Source of the DNA: Paraphotobacterium marinum
GTDB lineage: Bacteria; Pseudomonadota; Gammaproteobacteria; Enterobacterales; Vibrionaceae
Length of the DNA stretch: 64,000 nt
NCBI RefSeq assembly: GCF_002216855.1
Contig: NZ_CP022356.1
Location: forward strand, 620,001-684,000
Reading direction: 5' to 3'
The position numbers and the translations under genes are program-made. Of the stretch, positions 18,590-28,481 are shown one piece after another. Each line of letters starts with the position of its first letter. Positions within the stretch are counted from its first letter, which is position 1. The notes under the pieces are model-generated. The model did not search any database, was not told the DNA's origin, and worked only from the letters and a program-made list of their open reading frames with translations.

Positions 18590-18796
18590 ATGAAAAATTT
18601 TAAAACTTTTAGTGCTCTGGTCATTGGATCTGTAATTCTAACCTGCTCTTTAGCATCAAATGCTTTTGAGCTTACTAATCAAATTGATGAAGCACAAACT
18701 GTAAACTGTTCTGTGGGTCAGAATCAACAAGATGCTATTTCAACATGTAATAACTTCAATCCGTTGCTTGAAGGTAGACATCACGAAGACAGATAA
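18590..18796 (+). CDS. Small secreted protein
   Basis: 68 residues with a typical signal peptide (MKNFKTFSALVIGSVILTCS, cleaved about residue 25 after SNA). The mature part is about 43 residues, acidic, with two cysteines (VNCSVGQ and STCNNF) that may form a disulfide, and ends RHHEDR. Strong AAGGAG site 22 bp after the isochorismatase frame. No family recognised; could be an exported peptide or a small periplasmic factor. Confidence 0.6.
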   Translation: MKNFKTFSALVIGSVILTCSLASNAFELTNQIDEAQTVNCSVGQNQQDAISTCNNFNPLLEGRHHEDR

Positions 18797-18819
18797 ATAA
18801 TAACAAAGGATAAGATATT

Positions 18820-19815
18820 TTGAGTAATTTTAATTTTCGTACATTTTTTAATATTTTAATATCAATATTACCTACAGGTATTGTCTTTATTTTAACGGAA
18901 AATGTCATTTGGTTGGAATATACTTTAATATCTTGTTCTTTATACGTTGTTTTTCATAAATATCATTGGTCTGTTACCAAAATTATTCTTCAATGGATTT
19001 TAATTTTAAGCTTATTTAGTGTGATATACTTTTTATCCATTTTACCGATTTACTTTGCTCTATTTACATCATTTTTAGCTGCTATAAGTATTGGTTTATC
19101 TGAATTTAATCAAAACTTAAGAACACTGAGTTCATTTATTATTATCCCAACTTTTTATTGTGCTTTTAGTTTTTCAGAATATACCCACAGCAGTCAAATT
19201 TTAACTGAGTTCTACAAAATCATCCTTTTCTCTCCATGTTCTTTAATTGGAATGTTCCTAATATTAACCGTAAATGGAGTTATACCATTCCAAAAAAAAA
19301 GAATTGATTTATCCTTAGATTTTTCTAAAAACAAAGAACCCTTTCTCATAATATTCACAAGTATTTTTGTCGCCATAATGCTTGGAAATTATTTTATATT
19401 TAAATATAACTTACCTGGTGGACAATGGGTTTTATGGTCAATTGTGAGCGTGGCAAATAACAATGTAACCGATACGAAAGCCAAACTCATGCATAGAGTA
19501 CATGGTGTTTTTTTAGGTTCAGTTATTGGTTTTATACTATGTTTAATCGCTATGTATTTTGTTGTTAATATTCCAATACTTGGTTATGTAATAGCGCTAT
19601 TAACACCTGCAACATTGCTTATTAAACCTTATGTATTGGCTTTTACCAGTCGATGTTTGTTCATAACGCTCTCAGGATATCTAATAGATCATAGTTTTTT
19701 TAAGTCGTTTGAAAGAATTTCAGATGTTCTCTTAGGTGGTATTCTTGGATTAATCATAACTATAATTGTTTATTACATTTATTCTTTCTTTAAGAAAAAA
19801 ACTATTATCTCTTAA
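18820..19815 (+). CDS. FUSC-family (fusaric acid resistance-like) membrane protein
   Basis: 331 residues starting with TTG behind AAAGGA, 23 bp after the small secreted-protein gene. About ten membrane helices. The C-terminal half has the FUSC_2 signature: GGQWVLWSIVSVANN ... AKLMHRVHGVFLGSVIGFIL, then RISDVLLGGILGLII. It is shorter than YccS/AaeB and lacks their long cytoplasmic insert. Probably exports or protects against aromatic acids or related compounds; the nearby isochorismatase-like enzymes handle similar chemistry, which is suggestive only. Confidence 0.75.
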   Translation: MSNFNFRTFFNILISILPTGIVFILTENVIWLEYTLISCSLYVVFHKYHWSVTKIILQWILILSLFSVIYFLSILPIYFALFTSFLAAISIGLSEFNQNLRTLSSFIIIPTFYCAFSFSEYTHSSQILTEFYKIILFSPCSLIGMFLILTVNGVIPFQKKRIDLSLDFSKNKEPFLIIFTSIFVAIMLGNYFIFKYNLPGGQWVLWSIVSVANNNVTDTKAKLMHRVHGVFLGSVIGFILCLIAMYFVVNIPILGYVIALLTPATLLIKPYVLAFTSRCLFITLSGYLIDHSFFKSFERISDVLLGGILGLIITIIVYYIYSFFKKKTIIS

Positions 19816-19883
19816 GTGATAAATTATTGTATAATTGCGATTACTAACATAAAACAAATATACTAAAGAACAAGAGACTTTTA

Positions 19884-20720
19884 ATGAAAAAATTTGCTGT
19901 TTTATCTTTTTCCGGTGGTATGGACTCATCTTCGCTATTGTTAAAACTACTTGCACAAGGCTTTCATGTCACGACTATCTCGATTGATTATGGGCAGAAA
20001 CATAAGATAGAACTTGAAAAAGCATCACAACTTATTCAGCTTTTGCAATCCAAAAATTTAAATGTCGAACATCAAAATATTACCATATCTGGAATATCTG
20101 AGTTACTTGAATCATCTCTCGTTGAGGGTGGTGATGAAATTCCAACGGGACACTACAGTGAAGAAAATATGAAAAGTACTGTTGTTCCTAATAGAAACAA
20201 AATATTTAGTTCAATCATTCAATCTATTGCCCTATCTATATCATTAAAAACTGATTCTGAAGTCTTAATCGCAATGGGAGCACATGCTGGTGATCATGAT
20301 ACTTATCCAGACTGCAGGCCTATCTTTCGTGACAAGGATTATGAAGCATTCATTACAGGTAACTATAATGAAGCAAAAAAAGTTAAATATTATTTACCCT
20401 ATATTGAATTAGATAAATCTCAAGTTCTTAAAGACGGTTTAAATTCCTGCAATATTTTAGCGCTTGATTTTAAAGAAGTGTATAATCTAACACATACCTC
20501 CTATTCAACAGTAAAAATAAACAATGAGTTAATAAGTGACTACTCATCCTCTGCATCTGTAAGTAGAATAGAGGCATTTATAAACAATCACATTCAAGAT
20601 CCTATACCATACGCAGATCCTTTAACGAATAAAATCCTGGACTGGGACAATGTATCTCAAAAGGTCCAGAAAATCATTCATGATTTTGAGATGCGAAATA
20701 ATATATCAAAAAATGATTAA
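19884..20720 (+). CDS. QueC-like PP-loop enzyme without the zinc cysteines
   Basis: 278 residues of the QueC (7-cyano-7-deazaguanine synthase) family. The PP-loop SGGMDSS (residues 10-16), IDYGQKH, VVPNRNKIF and the substrate-side DTYPDCRPIF are all kept. At the C-terminal end, where QueC has TCY followed by CGxCxxC for zinc, this protein reads THTSYSTVK and YSSSASVSRIEAF (about 206-232): serines replace the cysteines. It lies alone with no other queuosine gene nearby. It may be a divergent deazaguanine enzyme of modified DNA/RNA or conflict systems rather than the housekeeping QueC. Confidence 0.8.
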   Translation: MKKFAVLSFSGGMDSSSLLLKLLAQGFHVTTISIDYGQKHKIELEKASQLIQLLQSKNLNVEHQNITISGISELLESSLVEGGDEIPTGHYSEENMKSTVVPNRNKIFSSIIQSIALSISLKTDSEVLIAMGAHAGDHDTYPDCRPIFRDKDYEAFITGNYNEAKKVKYYLPYIELDKSQVLKDGLNSCNILALDFKEVYNLTHTSYSTVKINNELISDYSSSASVSRIEAFINNHIQDPIPYADPLTNKILDWDNVSQKVQKIIHDFEMRNNISKND

Positions 20721-20731
20721 CTAGAGTCCTA

Positions 20732-22249
20732 TCATGCGAGAGGACTATTCATTAATTTTAATTCGATATAGTCCTTAATGGATTTTATTTTTTCCTGTGG
20801 AATCTCTAATCCAAGTTTAGTTCTTCTCCAAAGAATATCTTCTTCAGTTTTTGCAAATTCATTAGAAATCAAATAATCAATCTCTATTTGATAAAGACCA
20901 TCAAAAAACTCAATTCCCATGTCTTGTATCTTTGAGCAGTTTTTTAATAATTTATATGTATACATCCCATACTGATGAGCATACCTTTCTATAACTGATT
21001 CATTTAACCATGGATACTTGGTTTGTATTTGAAAAATTAGAGTTTCTACTGGATATGCAAAATCACCACCAGGTAAAACCGTTTCTTTGGTAACGCAAGG
21101 TTTAATATCAGTGAAAAACTGACTTATTTTATCAACTACTGATTCGGAGAGCTGCCTAAAGGTTGTGATTTTCCCACCAAAAATGGACAGTAAAGGTGCC
21201 ATAGAATCATCTAAATTTAATTCTAAGATGTAATCTCTTGAAATTTTTTGTGCTGATTCTTGTTTTTCATTAACCAGTGGTCTTACACCACTAAAGCTCC
21301 AAATAATATCTTTTAACTCAATTTGTTTTACAAAATGTTCATTGATAATATTTAATAAATATGTTTTTTCTTTATCTGAAATTGTCACAAACCTAGGATC
21401 ACCATCATATTCAATATCAGTTGTACCTATCATTGTGAACTTTTCTAGATATGGAATAGCAAAAATAATTCTTTTATCATCACTTTGAAGAATATAGGCT
21501 TTATTAATATTATTTATTTTAGGGATAACAATATGCGAACCCTTAATAAGTCTAATTTGATGAGAAGATGTCAAATTTAAATTATCTTCAATTATGGTTT
21601 GAGCCCATGGTCCACCGGCATTAATTAATACTTTTGTCTTTCTTTCAAAAACTTCTTGAGTAAGCCTATTTTTAATCGTTACAACCCACATATTTTTAAA
21701 TCTTTTGGCCTTCACAATTTGGCAATAATTCCTTACTTCTGCACCATTTTCTTTTGCGTCCATGGCATTTAATAAAACAAGTCTTGCATCATCTACCCAA
21801 CAATCAGAGTATTCAAATCCAGTTTTCAAGTTTTTTTTAAAATGACCTTCATTGTTTAATTTGACTTTATAGCTTGGCTTTAATATGGTTCTTCTAGCCA
21901 AATGATCATATAAAAATAATCCTAAGCGTATAATCCAAGCAGATCTCAAAAAAGGTCTATGAGGTAAAATAAATCTCATTTCACTGACAATATGTGGAGC
22001 TTTTTTAAGTAATATTTCTCTCTCTTTTAAAGAATGAGCAACCAATTTAAATTCAAACTGTTCAAGATATCTAAGTCCACCATGAATTAATTTAGAGCTA
22101 CAAGATGATGTAGCAGCTCCAAAGTCAAAACTATCGAATAATCCTGTTCGAAGACCTCTACTTGATGCATCAGCAGCAATACCACTCCCATTAATACCAC
22201 CGCCAATAATTAAGATGTCTAATATTGAATTAGAGGAAAATGTGCTCAA
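20732..22249 (-). CDS. glpD: Aerobic glycerol-3-phosphate dehydrogenase
   Basis: 505 residues, normal for GlpD, a membrane-bound FAD enzyme that oxidises sn-glycerol-3-phosphate to DHAP. It has the N-terminal FAD-binding ILIIGGGINGSGIA, the SSCSSKLIHGGLRYLEQFE family signature, LIKGSHIVIP, and IFGGKITTFRQL near the C-terminus. The start is TTG behind AGGGA. It lies 117 bp downstream of glpK on the same strand, forming a glycerol catabolic unit. No glpF or glpR is visible in the window. Confidence 0.95.
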   Translation of the reverse strand: MSTFSSNSILDILIIGGGINGSGIAADASSRGLRTGLFDSFDFGAATSSCSSKLIHGGLRYLEQFEFKLVAHSLKEREILLKKAPHIVSEMRFILPHRPFLRSAWIIRLGLFLYDHLARRTILKPSYKVKLNNEGHFKKNLKTGFEYSDCWVDDARLVLLNAMDAKENGAEVRNYCQIVKAKRFKNMWVVTIKNRLTQEVFERKTKVLINAGGPWAQTIIEDNLNLTSSHQIRLIKGSHIVIPKINNINKAYILQSDDKRIIFAIPYLEKFTMIGTTDIEYDGDPRFVTISDKEKTYLLNIINEHFVKQIELKDIIWSFSGVRPLVNEKQESAQKISRDYILELNLDDSMAPLLSIFGGKITTFRQLSESVVDKISQFFTDIKPCVTKETVLPGGDFAYPVETLIFQIQTKYPWLNESVIERYAHQYGMYTYKLLKNCSKIQDMGIEFFDGLYQIEIDYLISNEFAKTEEDILWRRTKLGLEIPQEKIKSIKDYIELKLMNSPLA

Positions 22250-22366
22250 AAGAAAATCCCTTTTAATAAAACTATCTATCTAACTTAAGTATATGACTAT
22301 TTAACAAAATTGATTCATGTTTTTAAAATTTAATAGAGTCATTTCCAGTTTATTTCAAGATCTACC

Positions 22367-23878
22367 TCATATCTTATTTTTTGCTATATCAGACCAATAC
22401 TGAACACATTTTACCGCTCTCAACCATCCTTTATATAAACTTTGTATTTCTTTACTTTTTGAATCTGGCTTAAAACTTTTATCGATCTTCATTTTTTCTT
22501 TTAATTCATCTAGACTTTCCCAAAAGCCAATCGCCAAACCTGCCAAAAATGCTGCACCTAAAGCTGTAACTTCAATTTCTCTAGGACGTTCAACAGATAT
22601 ATTTAACAAATCAGCTTGAAATTGCATTAAGAAATTATTTGAAACAGCACCTCCATCCACAGTTAAACTTTGTATTTTCATATTGGAATCAACCTCCATA
22701 GCATCTATTACATCCTTACATTGAAACGCGATACTCTCTAATGTTGCTCTTATAATATGATCAGCATTAGAATTACGCGTTAAACCCAAAATCGTTCCCC
22801 TTCCCCCGGAATCCCAATAAGGTGCACCTAAGCCTGTAAATGCAGGAACTAAGTAAACACCATTGGTCGAATTTACTCTATTTGCACAAATCTCGGAATC
22901 TTTTACATTTTTTAATATTTTCAACTCATCCCTTAGCCACTGAACAGAAGCTCCTCCCATGAAAACAGAACCTTCTAATGCATAATTAGGTGTTCCGTCT
23001 GCTCCGCATGCTAAAGTTGTGATTAATCCATTTTTTGAGTTTATTTTATTCATTCCAGTATTCATAAGAACAAAACAACCAGTTCCATAAGTATTTTTTA
23101 TCTGGCCTTCATGAACGCACATCTGCCCAAATAGTGCAGCTTGTTGATCACCAGCCATTCCAGAAATAGGTATTTGGTTGCCACCAAAAATATCGGTGTA
23201 ACCATAGATAGAAATCGATTTTTGCACTTTAGGTAGCATAGAGCTAGGAATATCAAGTTTTTTAAGAATATTATCATCCCACTTCATATCATTGATGTTA
23301 AACAACATGGTTCTAGACGCATTTGTGTAATCTGTTACGTGAACTTTTCCTCCGGTCAACTGCCATACCAGCCATGTGTCTACCGTTCCAAATAATAAAT
23401 CTCCCTTTTCGGCTTGGGCTCTTGCCCCATCTACATGATCCAAAATCCATTTTAACTTTGTTCCTGAAAAATAAGGATCTAAAACTAGTCCAGTATTTTC
23501 TTGAACATAGCTCTCAAAGCCTTCTGCTTTAAGTGCATCACATATATTTTTTGTTCTTCGGCATTGCCAGACAATAGCATTATAAACAGGCTTACCTGTA
23601 TGTTTATTCCATACTATCGTTGTTTCTCTCTGATTCGTAATACCAATTGCTTTTATCGATGAAATGTTTGTTTTGGATTTATGAAGTGATTCCTTAAAAC
23701 TTTCAATCTGAGATTTAAATAACTGAATAGGATCATGTTCAACCCAGCCAGGTTTTGGATATATTTGGTTTACTTGAATTTGTGACGAAGATATTATTTG
23801 CAAATCTCTATCTACAAATATAGTCCTAGAGCTTGTTGTTCCTTGATCAAAGGATACTATATATTTCCTTTCAGACAT
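22367..23878 (-). CDS. glpK: Glycerol kinase
   Basis: About 503 residues. FGGY-family kinase that phosphorylates glycerol to G3P with ATP. Visible: [17 protein letters not shown] at the N-terminus, [54 protein letters not shown] and [17 protein letters not shown] choose the ATG at 23878 because GAGGGA lies 10 bases upstream; another ATG at 23896 would add six residues but overlaps that site. Heads the glpK-glpD unit. Confidence 0.95.
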   Translation of the reverse strand: MSERKYIVSFDQGTTSSRTIFVDRDLQIISSSQIQVNQIYPKPGWVEHDPIQLFKSQIESFKESLHKSKTNISSIKAIGITNQRETTIVWNKHTGKPVYNAIVWQCRRTKNICDALKAEGFESYVQENTGLVLDPYFSGTKLKWILDHVDGARAQAEKGDLLFGTVDTWLVWQLTGGKVHVTDYTNASRTMLFNINDMKWDDNILKKLDIPSSMLPKVQKSISIYGYTDIFGGNQIPISGMAGDQQAALFGQMCVHEGQIKNTYGTGCFVLMNTGMNKINSKNGLITTLACGADGTPNYALEGSVFMGGASVQWLRDELKILKNVKDSEICANRVNSTNGVYLVPAFTGLGAPYWDSGGRGTILGLTRNSNADHIIRATLESIAFQCKDVIDAMEVDSNMKIQSLTVDGGAVSNNFLMQFQADLLNISVERPREIEVTALGAAFLAGLAIGFWESLDELKEKMKIDKSFKPDSKSKEIQSLYKGWLRAVKCVQYWSDIAKNKI

Positions 23879-23961
23879 TGTATTTAAATCCCTCATTACA
23901 TAGTTAATAAATGTTTAAGTCTTTCATATTCTTTAAATCGAACTCAGCTAATAATCTTTGA

Positions 23962-25065
23962 CTATATAAAATGATATAAATATAAAACTAATAAACAAAA
24001 TACACCTAAAATAATCATAGCAATTCCTCCGGCTAAAAGAGGTTTTCCTCCTTGATTAATGAGACTTTTTAGATCAGTATTTAAGCCAATGGCAGCCATT
24101 GCCATAGTCATTAGATAAAATGAAGCATTTAATAAAATCGAGCCAACATCTAAATGTAAAAACTTTGAGCACCAGTTAAAAAAACCGAGTGAATTTAAAA
24201 TAACCATAAACAAAAAATAAAAAATAAAACGAGGACAATAATAATGCCACGGTCTTTTTATAGCCTTATCTTCTGATTCCTGTCGATGTTTAATACCACT
24301 TAGAACAACCATAGGTCCTAAAAGAAGTATTCTGACCATTTTGACAACTGTAGCCACTTGACCTGCAAAAATACTGACGGCAAATCCTGCAGCGAGCACT
24401 TGAGGAACAGCTTGTATAACAGCTCCTGAAAAAATACCATATTGAAGATCTGTTAAACCTAAATAATTTCCGATTAAAGGAAAAGTAAATATTGCAATAA
24501 GACCATACAAAGAAACTACAGCCATTGCTATTGATGTTTGAGTCTCATTAGCTTTTATGACAGGAGATGTGGCTGCAATAGCAGAGCTTCCACATATCAC
24601 GGTCCCAATTGTAATTAAGGTAGACATTTTTGAATCTAGTTTTAGTTTATTGCAAATATAAATCGTCGAGAAATATGCCATGATCATGCAGAGTAAGTTT
24701 ATAACTAAAGCACTTCCTGAAATTTTCATCAAATCATATAAATCAAACTTAGCACCCATAAAAATAATCCCTAAAGGCAACAAAGCGTTTGCAGAATACT
24801 TGACTCCGTTTAAAAAGAACTTGTTGAGATACTTGGAATTAATGACGCCATTTAAATTCTCAATATTACTTGTTTTTTGATTTTTCTTTAAAAGACTATT
24901 TCCCAAAATAATCCCTAATACTATAGATATAATTAAAGGCTCAATGGGATGAATATCAATACCATGTTTATGAATAGTAAAAGGTTTAATTGGTAGATGA
25001 CTGATTAAATATGAAATGAATGCAATTAAAAAAGTCAAAGATAAACCAGGTATAAGCTTCTTCAT
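23962..25065 (-). CDS. YeiH/UPF0324 family putative sulfate exporter
   Basis: 367 residues with about ten membrane helices. Family features: ISIVLGIILGN near 50, ALLPLGIIFMGAKFDL, the conserved GTVICGSSAIAATSPVIKA followed by AMAVVSLYGLIAIFTFPLIG, and SGAVIQAVPQVLAAGF. It belongs to the YeiH (Cons_hypoth698, 'PSE') family, whose substrate is not firmly established. Stands between glpK and a small ankyrin-like gene with no obvious partner. Confidence 0.85.
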   Translation of the reverse strand: MKKLIPGLSLTFLIAFISYLISHLPIKPFTIHKHGIDIHPIEPLIISIVLGIILGNSLLKKNQKTSNIENLNGVINSKYLNKFFLNGVKYSANALLPLGIIFMGAKFDLYDLMKISGSALVINLLCMIMAYFSTIYICNKLKLDSKMSTLITIGTVICGSSAIAATSPVIKANETQTSIAMAVVSLYGLIAIFTFPLIGNYLGLTDLQYGIFSGAVIQAVPQVLAAGFAVSIFAGQVATVVKMVRILLLGPMVVLSGIKHRQESEDKAIKRPWHYYCPRFIFYFLFMVILNSLGFFNWCSKFLHLDVGSILLNASFYLMTMAMAAIGLNTDLKSLINQGGKPLLAGGIAMIILGVFCLLVLYLYHFI

Positions 25066-25342
25066 GAAATAAAGTCCCTATCTCAATGTTTTTAAATAAA
25101 AAATTATTAAATATGGGTCATATCATACGATACTTTTTAGTAAATTGTATTTTTTTTTAAACTGTGTCTTATGAAAACATGAACTTTTTCACTTAAATTT
25201 AGAATAGTATATTTTAAGAACATATGACTAGAAACAAATATGTATCTTATTTCATTAAAACTTCATAAATTACGATTTACCTGATTGAAATTATTATATA
25301 TATTAGAGAAATACAGTTACTTTTTAAAAGGAGATAAGAAGT

Positions 25343-25636
25343 ATGTATAAAAATACCGAATTTCTATTTGAGGAAGCCGCTTTAGGAAAATTAAACTTTT
25401 CAATTCAAGAGTTATCTAGCTTGAACCCTCGAACGGAACAAAGTTTATTATCCTCTATTATTGAACATTCATCCTCACAGGCTCAATTATTATCTATTCT
25501 TATTTTTTATTCACAAAAAAAAGGATTCCATTGTTTAATGAACAAAAAGGATAAATATGGGGTATCCCCTCAGAAATTGTTAGCTGATAAATTTCCATTA
25601 ATAAAAGAAGAGTTAAATATTCTTCTTGATTCGTGA
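25343..25636 (+). CDS. Small ankyrin-like protein
   Basis: 97 residues behind a very good AAAAGGAG site. The second half (LMNKKDKYGVSPQKLLADKF ... EELNILLDS) follows the ankyrin repeat pattern (kDkxGxTPlxlA ... ixxLL), and the first half is helical. One or two degenerate ankyrin units; no signal peptide. Ankyrin-like proteins are often host- or partner-binding in intracellular bacteria, but no target can be inferred here. Confidence 0.6.
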   Translation: MYKNTEFLFEEAALGKLNFSIQELSSLNPRTEQSLLSSIIEHSSSQAQLLSILIFYSQKKGFHCLMNKKDKYGVSPQKLLADKFPLIKEELNILLDS

Positions 25637-25656
25637 TGATTGGTTGTTAAAATAAA

Positions 25657-25683
25657 TATGGCAGGATGATTATTTCTGCCATA
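25657..25683. terminator. Hairpin after the ankyrin-like gene
   Basis: TATGGCAG (25657-25664) pairs with CTGCCATA (25676-25683) over an 11-base loop, about 20 bp past the stop. No T tract follows, so termination is uncertain. Confidence 0.4.
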
Positions 25684-25847
25684 AATATCAAAACAATTAA
25701 TCATTGTTTTTCATCTTTAAAATAATTCGATTTATTAATAAGTTATTTATAATTGTAATGTGATTATTATAAATAATTGAGAATAAATAAAAATTACTCT
25801 TTTGATGTAACATTCCACCTTTTTAGATAGCAACTATAAAGTTTGTT

Positions 25848-26366
25848 CTAAGATAGACTTAAATCAGGTTCGTTTGTAATTCTATTTCTAATATCTCTTC
25901 TAAAAACTTCAATTGTCCATGCCCACAAAATATGACCTATTGTTTCTGAGAACAACTCTGCTGTAGGAAGATTCCATATTGGCGGAGCTAATTTAAATAA
26001 AGGAAGAGCAATACCATGAAATACAATCGTAATAACAATACCGAAAGCTGCACCTTGCCACAGCTTTATTTTTGGACAGATTTCTGAGATAAATGCATAT
26101 AACATAGCAAAAAAAATAGAAAACAAATGATGAAAACCACATGCTGCAAAATTAATGACATGATTAGAATAATTGTAGACCCAGTTTTGAGCTTGTATCC
26201 CTAAATCTTGTAATAACTCTATTGGAGGACTTGCTCTGTCTGGTGTTCTTGGTGGAAAAGGTACTTCTGTTCCAAACTTAACCAAGCTTGCTATATTACC
26301 CCCTAAAAATCCACCCCATAATGAAGCTACATACCTTCTATGATTCTTTCTTGTAATTAAACTCAT
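25848..26366 (-). CDS. YagU family (DUF1440) inner-membrane protein
   Basis: 172 residues. The N-terminal WGGFLGGNIASLVKFGTEVPFPPRTPDRASPP is the diagnostic YagU/DUF1440 segment, followed by ACGFHHLFSIFFAMLYAF, a second helix pair and the WNLPTAELFSETIGHILWAW segment. YagU is an inner-membrane protein linked to acid resistance in E. coli. Stands alone, with long gaps on either side. Confidence 0.85.
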   Translation of the reverse strand: MSLITRKNHRRYVASLWGGFLGGNIASLVKFGTEVPFPPRTPDRASPPIELLQDLGIQAQNWVYNYSNHVINFAACGFHHLFSIFFAMLYAFISEICPKIKLWQGAAFGIVITIVFHGIALPLFKLAPPIWNLPTAELFSETIGHILWAWTIEVFRRDIRNRITNEPDLSLS

Positions 26367-26852
26367 TTTACAACCTTAATCTTATCTATACTATATTTAA
26401 TAAGCTAGTCTTATATTAAGTTGCAAATATTAGTGCTTTTTAAGTCATATGTATATTTAGAAAATTAGTCAAATATGTTAGTTTTTATTACAGTTACATC
26501 CGTATAGAAAATAAACTCGCATTCTAAATGCGGTAATAGTTTTTAACTGATACCCTAAATGAATATTTTTATTAGCCACACTTTACATATTTTACCACTT
26601 ATATTGTTTTTATTATCTTTCTTTTAAAATTATTCATGAAAATTTACTTTATATCCCCACCTATGACTAGGAACATTAGAAGTTGAAAAAAAATATCGAT
26701 GAAATGGCTCGCTATTACCTTTTTTTTAATATTTATGTCTCTGTGTAGTTAATATGAGTTTGTTTTTAATTATTAGTCACTCATGCACTTAATGCTTTAA
26801 GTGTATGAGTTAAGTAATTGATATTATTTTTGTTTAACTTTATTCATCCAAT
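26367..26852. other. Intergenic region with hairpins
   Basis: About 490 bp without a gene. It includes a short perfect hairpin CGCATT CTA AATGCG near 26519-26533 and the terminator of the barrel gene at 26779-26810. Confidence 0.45.
26779..26810 (-). terminator. Strong hairpin terminating the barrel gene
   Basis: A 14-bp stem (ACTCATGCACTTAA / TTAAGTGTATGAGT, one G-T pair) with a 4-base loop lies about 40 bp downstream of the beta-barrel gene stop on the minus strand. Confidence 0.65.
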
Positions 26853-27434
26853 CTAGAAAGAATAAGTAACACCGAATGATACATTTTGGAAACGTGCAGT
26901 ATTATTTTTATAATGTGTTTGCTCATTTGTTCCATTAACAAAATTATACGAAAGCTCTAAAGACAAGCTTTTATTTAAATTATAACCAAAACCACCCCCA
27001 AATGTTGGCTGCCATTTAGATGAACTTCCTATGGGAAATAGCCAAGAACTGGTGATATCTTGCTGGACTGAAGCGATTCCTGCCCTACCAAAAAAATAAA
27101 AGTTTTGATTAATATCTATCTTAGCTTTAATATCAATCGGTATTGTAGTGTTAATCAACAATTTCTCGCTTTTAGCATTGTCACCGGGCATAAAGACATT
27201 CCAACCCAAACCAATTTCTGGTCCGACAGAGAAAGTATCATTCACTGAAAATAAATATCCGAAATAGAATTGAGACCCAATGCCTTCATGTGCATCAACT
27301 AAGTAATTACTATCATCGTTAGGCCTGGAATTTATCCATGAAAACCCAAGTTGTCCTGATATAAAGGTTTTAGAAAAGCTAGGTGTGGGGAATAATACTA
27401 CTAAAATTGATAACGTCATTAGAAAATTTTTCAT
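26853..27434 (-). CDS. Outer-membrane beta-barrel protein
   Basis: 193 residues with a signal peptide (cut near PSFSK). Shares with the protein at 44875 the segments VGPEIGLG, FFGRAGIASV, FGGGFGYNLNKSLSLELSYNF and RFQNVSFGVTYSF, ending in the C-terminal aromatic required for outer-membrane insertion. The two are clear paralogues and share a palindrome in their upstream regions (27589-27607 and 45703-45721). AAGGAC site before ATG. Probable eight-stranded surface barrel; ligand unknown. Confidence 0.85.
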   Translation of the reverse strand: MKNFLMTLSILVVLFPTPSFSKTFISGQLGFSWINSRPNDDSNYLVDAHEGIGSQFYFGYLFSVNDTFSVGPEIGLGWNVFMPGDNAKSEKLLINTTIPIDIKAKIDINQNFYFFGRAGIASVQQDITSSWLFPIGSSSKWQPTFGGGFGYNLNKSLSLELSYNFVNGTNEQTHYKNNTARFQNVSFGVTYSF

Positions 27435-27588
27435 TTATTCGTCCTTAATATCATTTTTTAATTATATTTTTTCCATAAATAATATTTCTAAGTGTCATAT
27501 ACACAAATAATTGAACATCGTTTTAAATAAGAGCGAAAAACGACTTGCTTGCAATTATTTAATTTATAATTATTTTTGACTAACCAAT

Positions 27589-27607
27589 AATAAAACATTG
27601 TTTTATT
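27589..27607. promoter_or_regulatory. 9-1-9 palindrome upstream of a barrel gene
   Basis: AATAAAACA T TGTTTTATT is a perfect 9-bp inverted repeat about 155 bp before the barrel gene start, followed by TTGTAAATAT. The same element with one mismatch sits upstream of the paralogous barrel gene (45703-45721), again followed by TTGTAAATAT. Likely a regulator-binding site; the regulator is unknown. It also lies between divergent genes and could serve the gene at 27848. Confidence 0.6.
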
Positions 27608-27847
27608 GTTGTAAATATAAATTTACTTTTATTTAACATTCGATTGGCTTCTAGCAAAAGTTAAAATGAACATTGTAGATTATTGATAGAAATACAAAAT
27701 AATAACTAAATAAATAAAAATCATCCAAGATAAGATTTGCAAAGTTGAATTGTAATCACCTACTATATTATTAAAGAATTAACATAAATTTAAAAATTTA
27801 CATCTATAATAAAATTTGTTTTAGTAATTAAGTAAGTTATAAAAATT

Positions 27848-28375
27848 ATGATGAAAAGTATTCAAAGATACATGGTAGTTAGTTTTTCCACTGTTTTTCT
27901 CAGTATGTCGATTATTATGTTGGTATATGCACTTTATGAAATTATTGTCGGTCTTCATATCATCATTGATCATGCTTTTTTCGCGTTACCTGAAGAAGTC
28001 ACTAAACCCAATGAAGACGATCCAGTTATCACGACGGTTTTAAATAGTGTGTCATCTGGTGCAATAGCATTAGCATTATATGAACTCGGAATGGGTATTT
28101 CTTCCGAATATTTTTTAAGCACATCGAAAAGTCATATACCCCATCAATTTTACCGTTCCCAAAGAAAAGCGGTAACTCGTTTTGTGGCTGTAGCAGTCAT
28201 CGCTCTGGTGTTAGAGTCCTTTATACTTGTTATAAAATTTGCAAACTTAAACTTGGTCGGAAACTTAACTTATCCAATTGGTTTAATTGTAGCATCGGGC
28301 TTTTTATTAATTTCATTAGGCATCTTTTTATATTTAACTCAACAAAATTTGAACACTGAATCAAAAAACAAATAA
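27848..28375 (+). CDS. Four-helix membrane protein
   Basis: 175 residues with four membrane helices at about 10-35, 60-82, 112-130 and 140-165. Between the first two lies an acidic loop (LPEEVTKPNEDDPV). The FVAVAVIALVLESFILVIKF helix carries an internal Glu. No recognised family. Weak ribosome binding site (a run of A/T before ATG). Function unknown. Confidence 0.6.
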   Translation: MMKSIQRYMVVSFSTVFLSMSIIMLVYALYEIIVGLHIIIDHAFFALPEEVTKPNEDDPVITTVLNSVSSGAIALALYELGMGISSEYFLSTSKSHIPHQFYRSQRKAVTRFVAVAVIALVLESFILVIKFANLNLVGNLTYPIGLIVASGFLLISLGIFLYLTQQNLNTESKNK

Positions 28376-28443
28376 AGCTCTACCCTTTTAAATTGAAAGT
28401 TACGGACGCAGAGCTAAAATGAAAGTTTGATGAATAGATACTT

Positions 28444-28481
28444 AAAAAGATTCTGTTTTAAATTAAATCTAGAATCTTTTT
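28444..28481. terminator. Bidirectional terminator overlapping the msrA stop
   Basis: AAAAAGATTCT (28444-28454) pairs with AGAATCTTTTT (28471-28481); the arms give T runs on both strands. It overlaps the msrA stop codon and lies between convergent genes, so it can end both transcripts. Confidence 0.65.
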
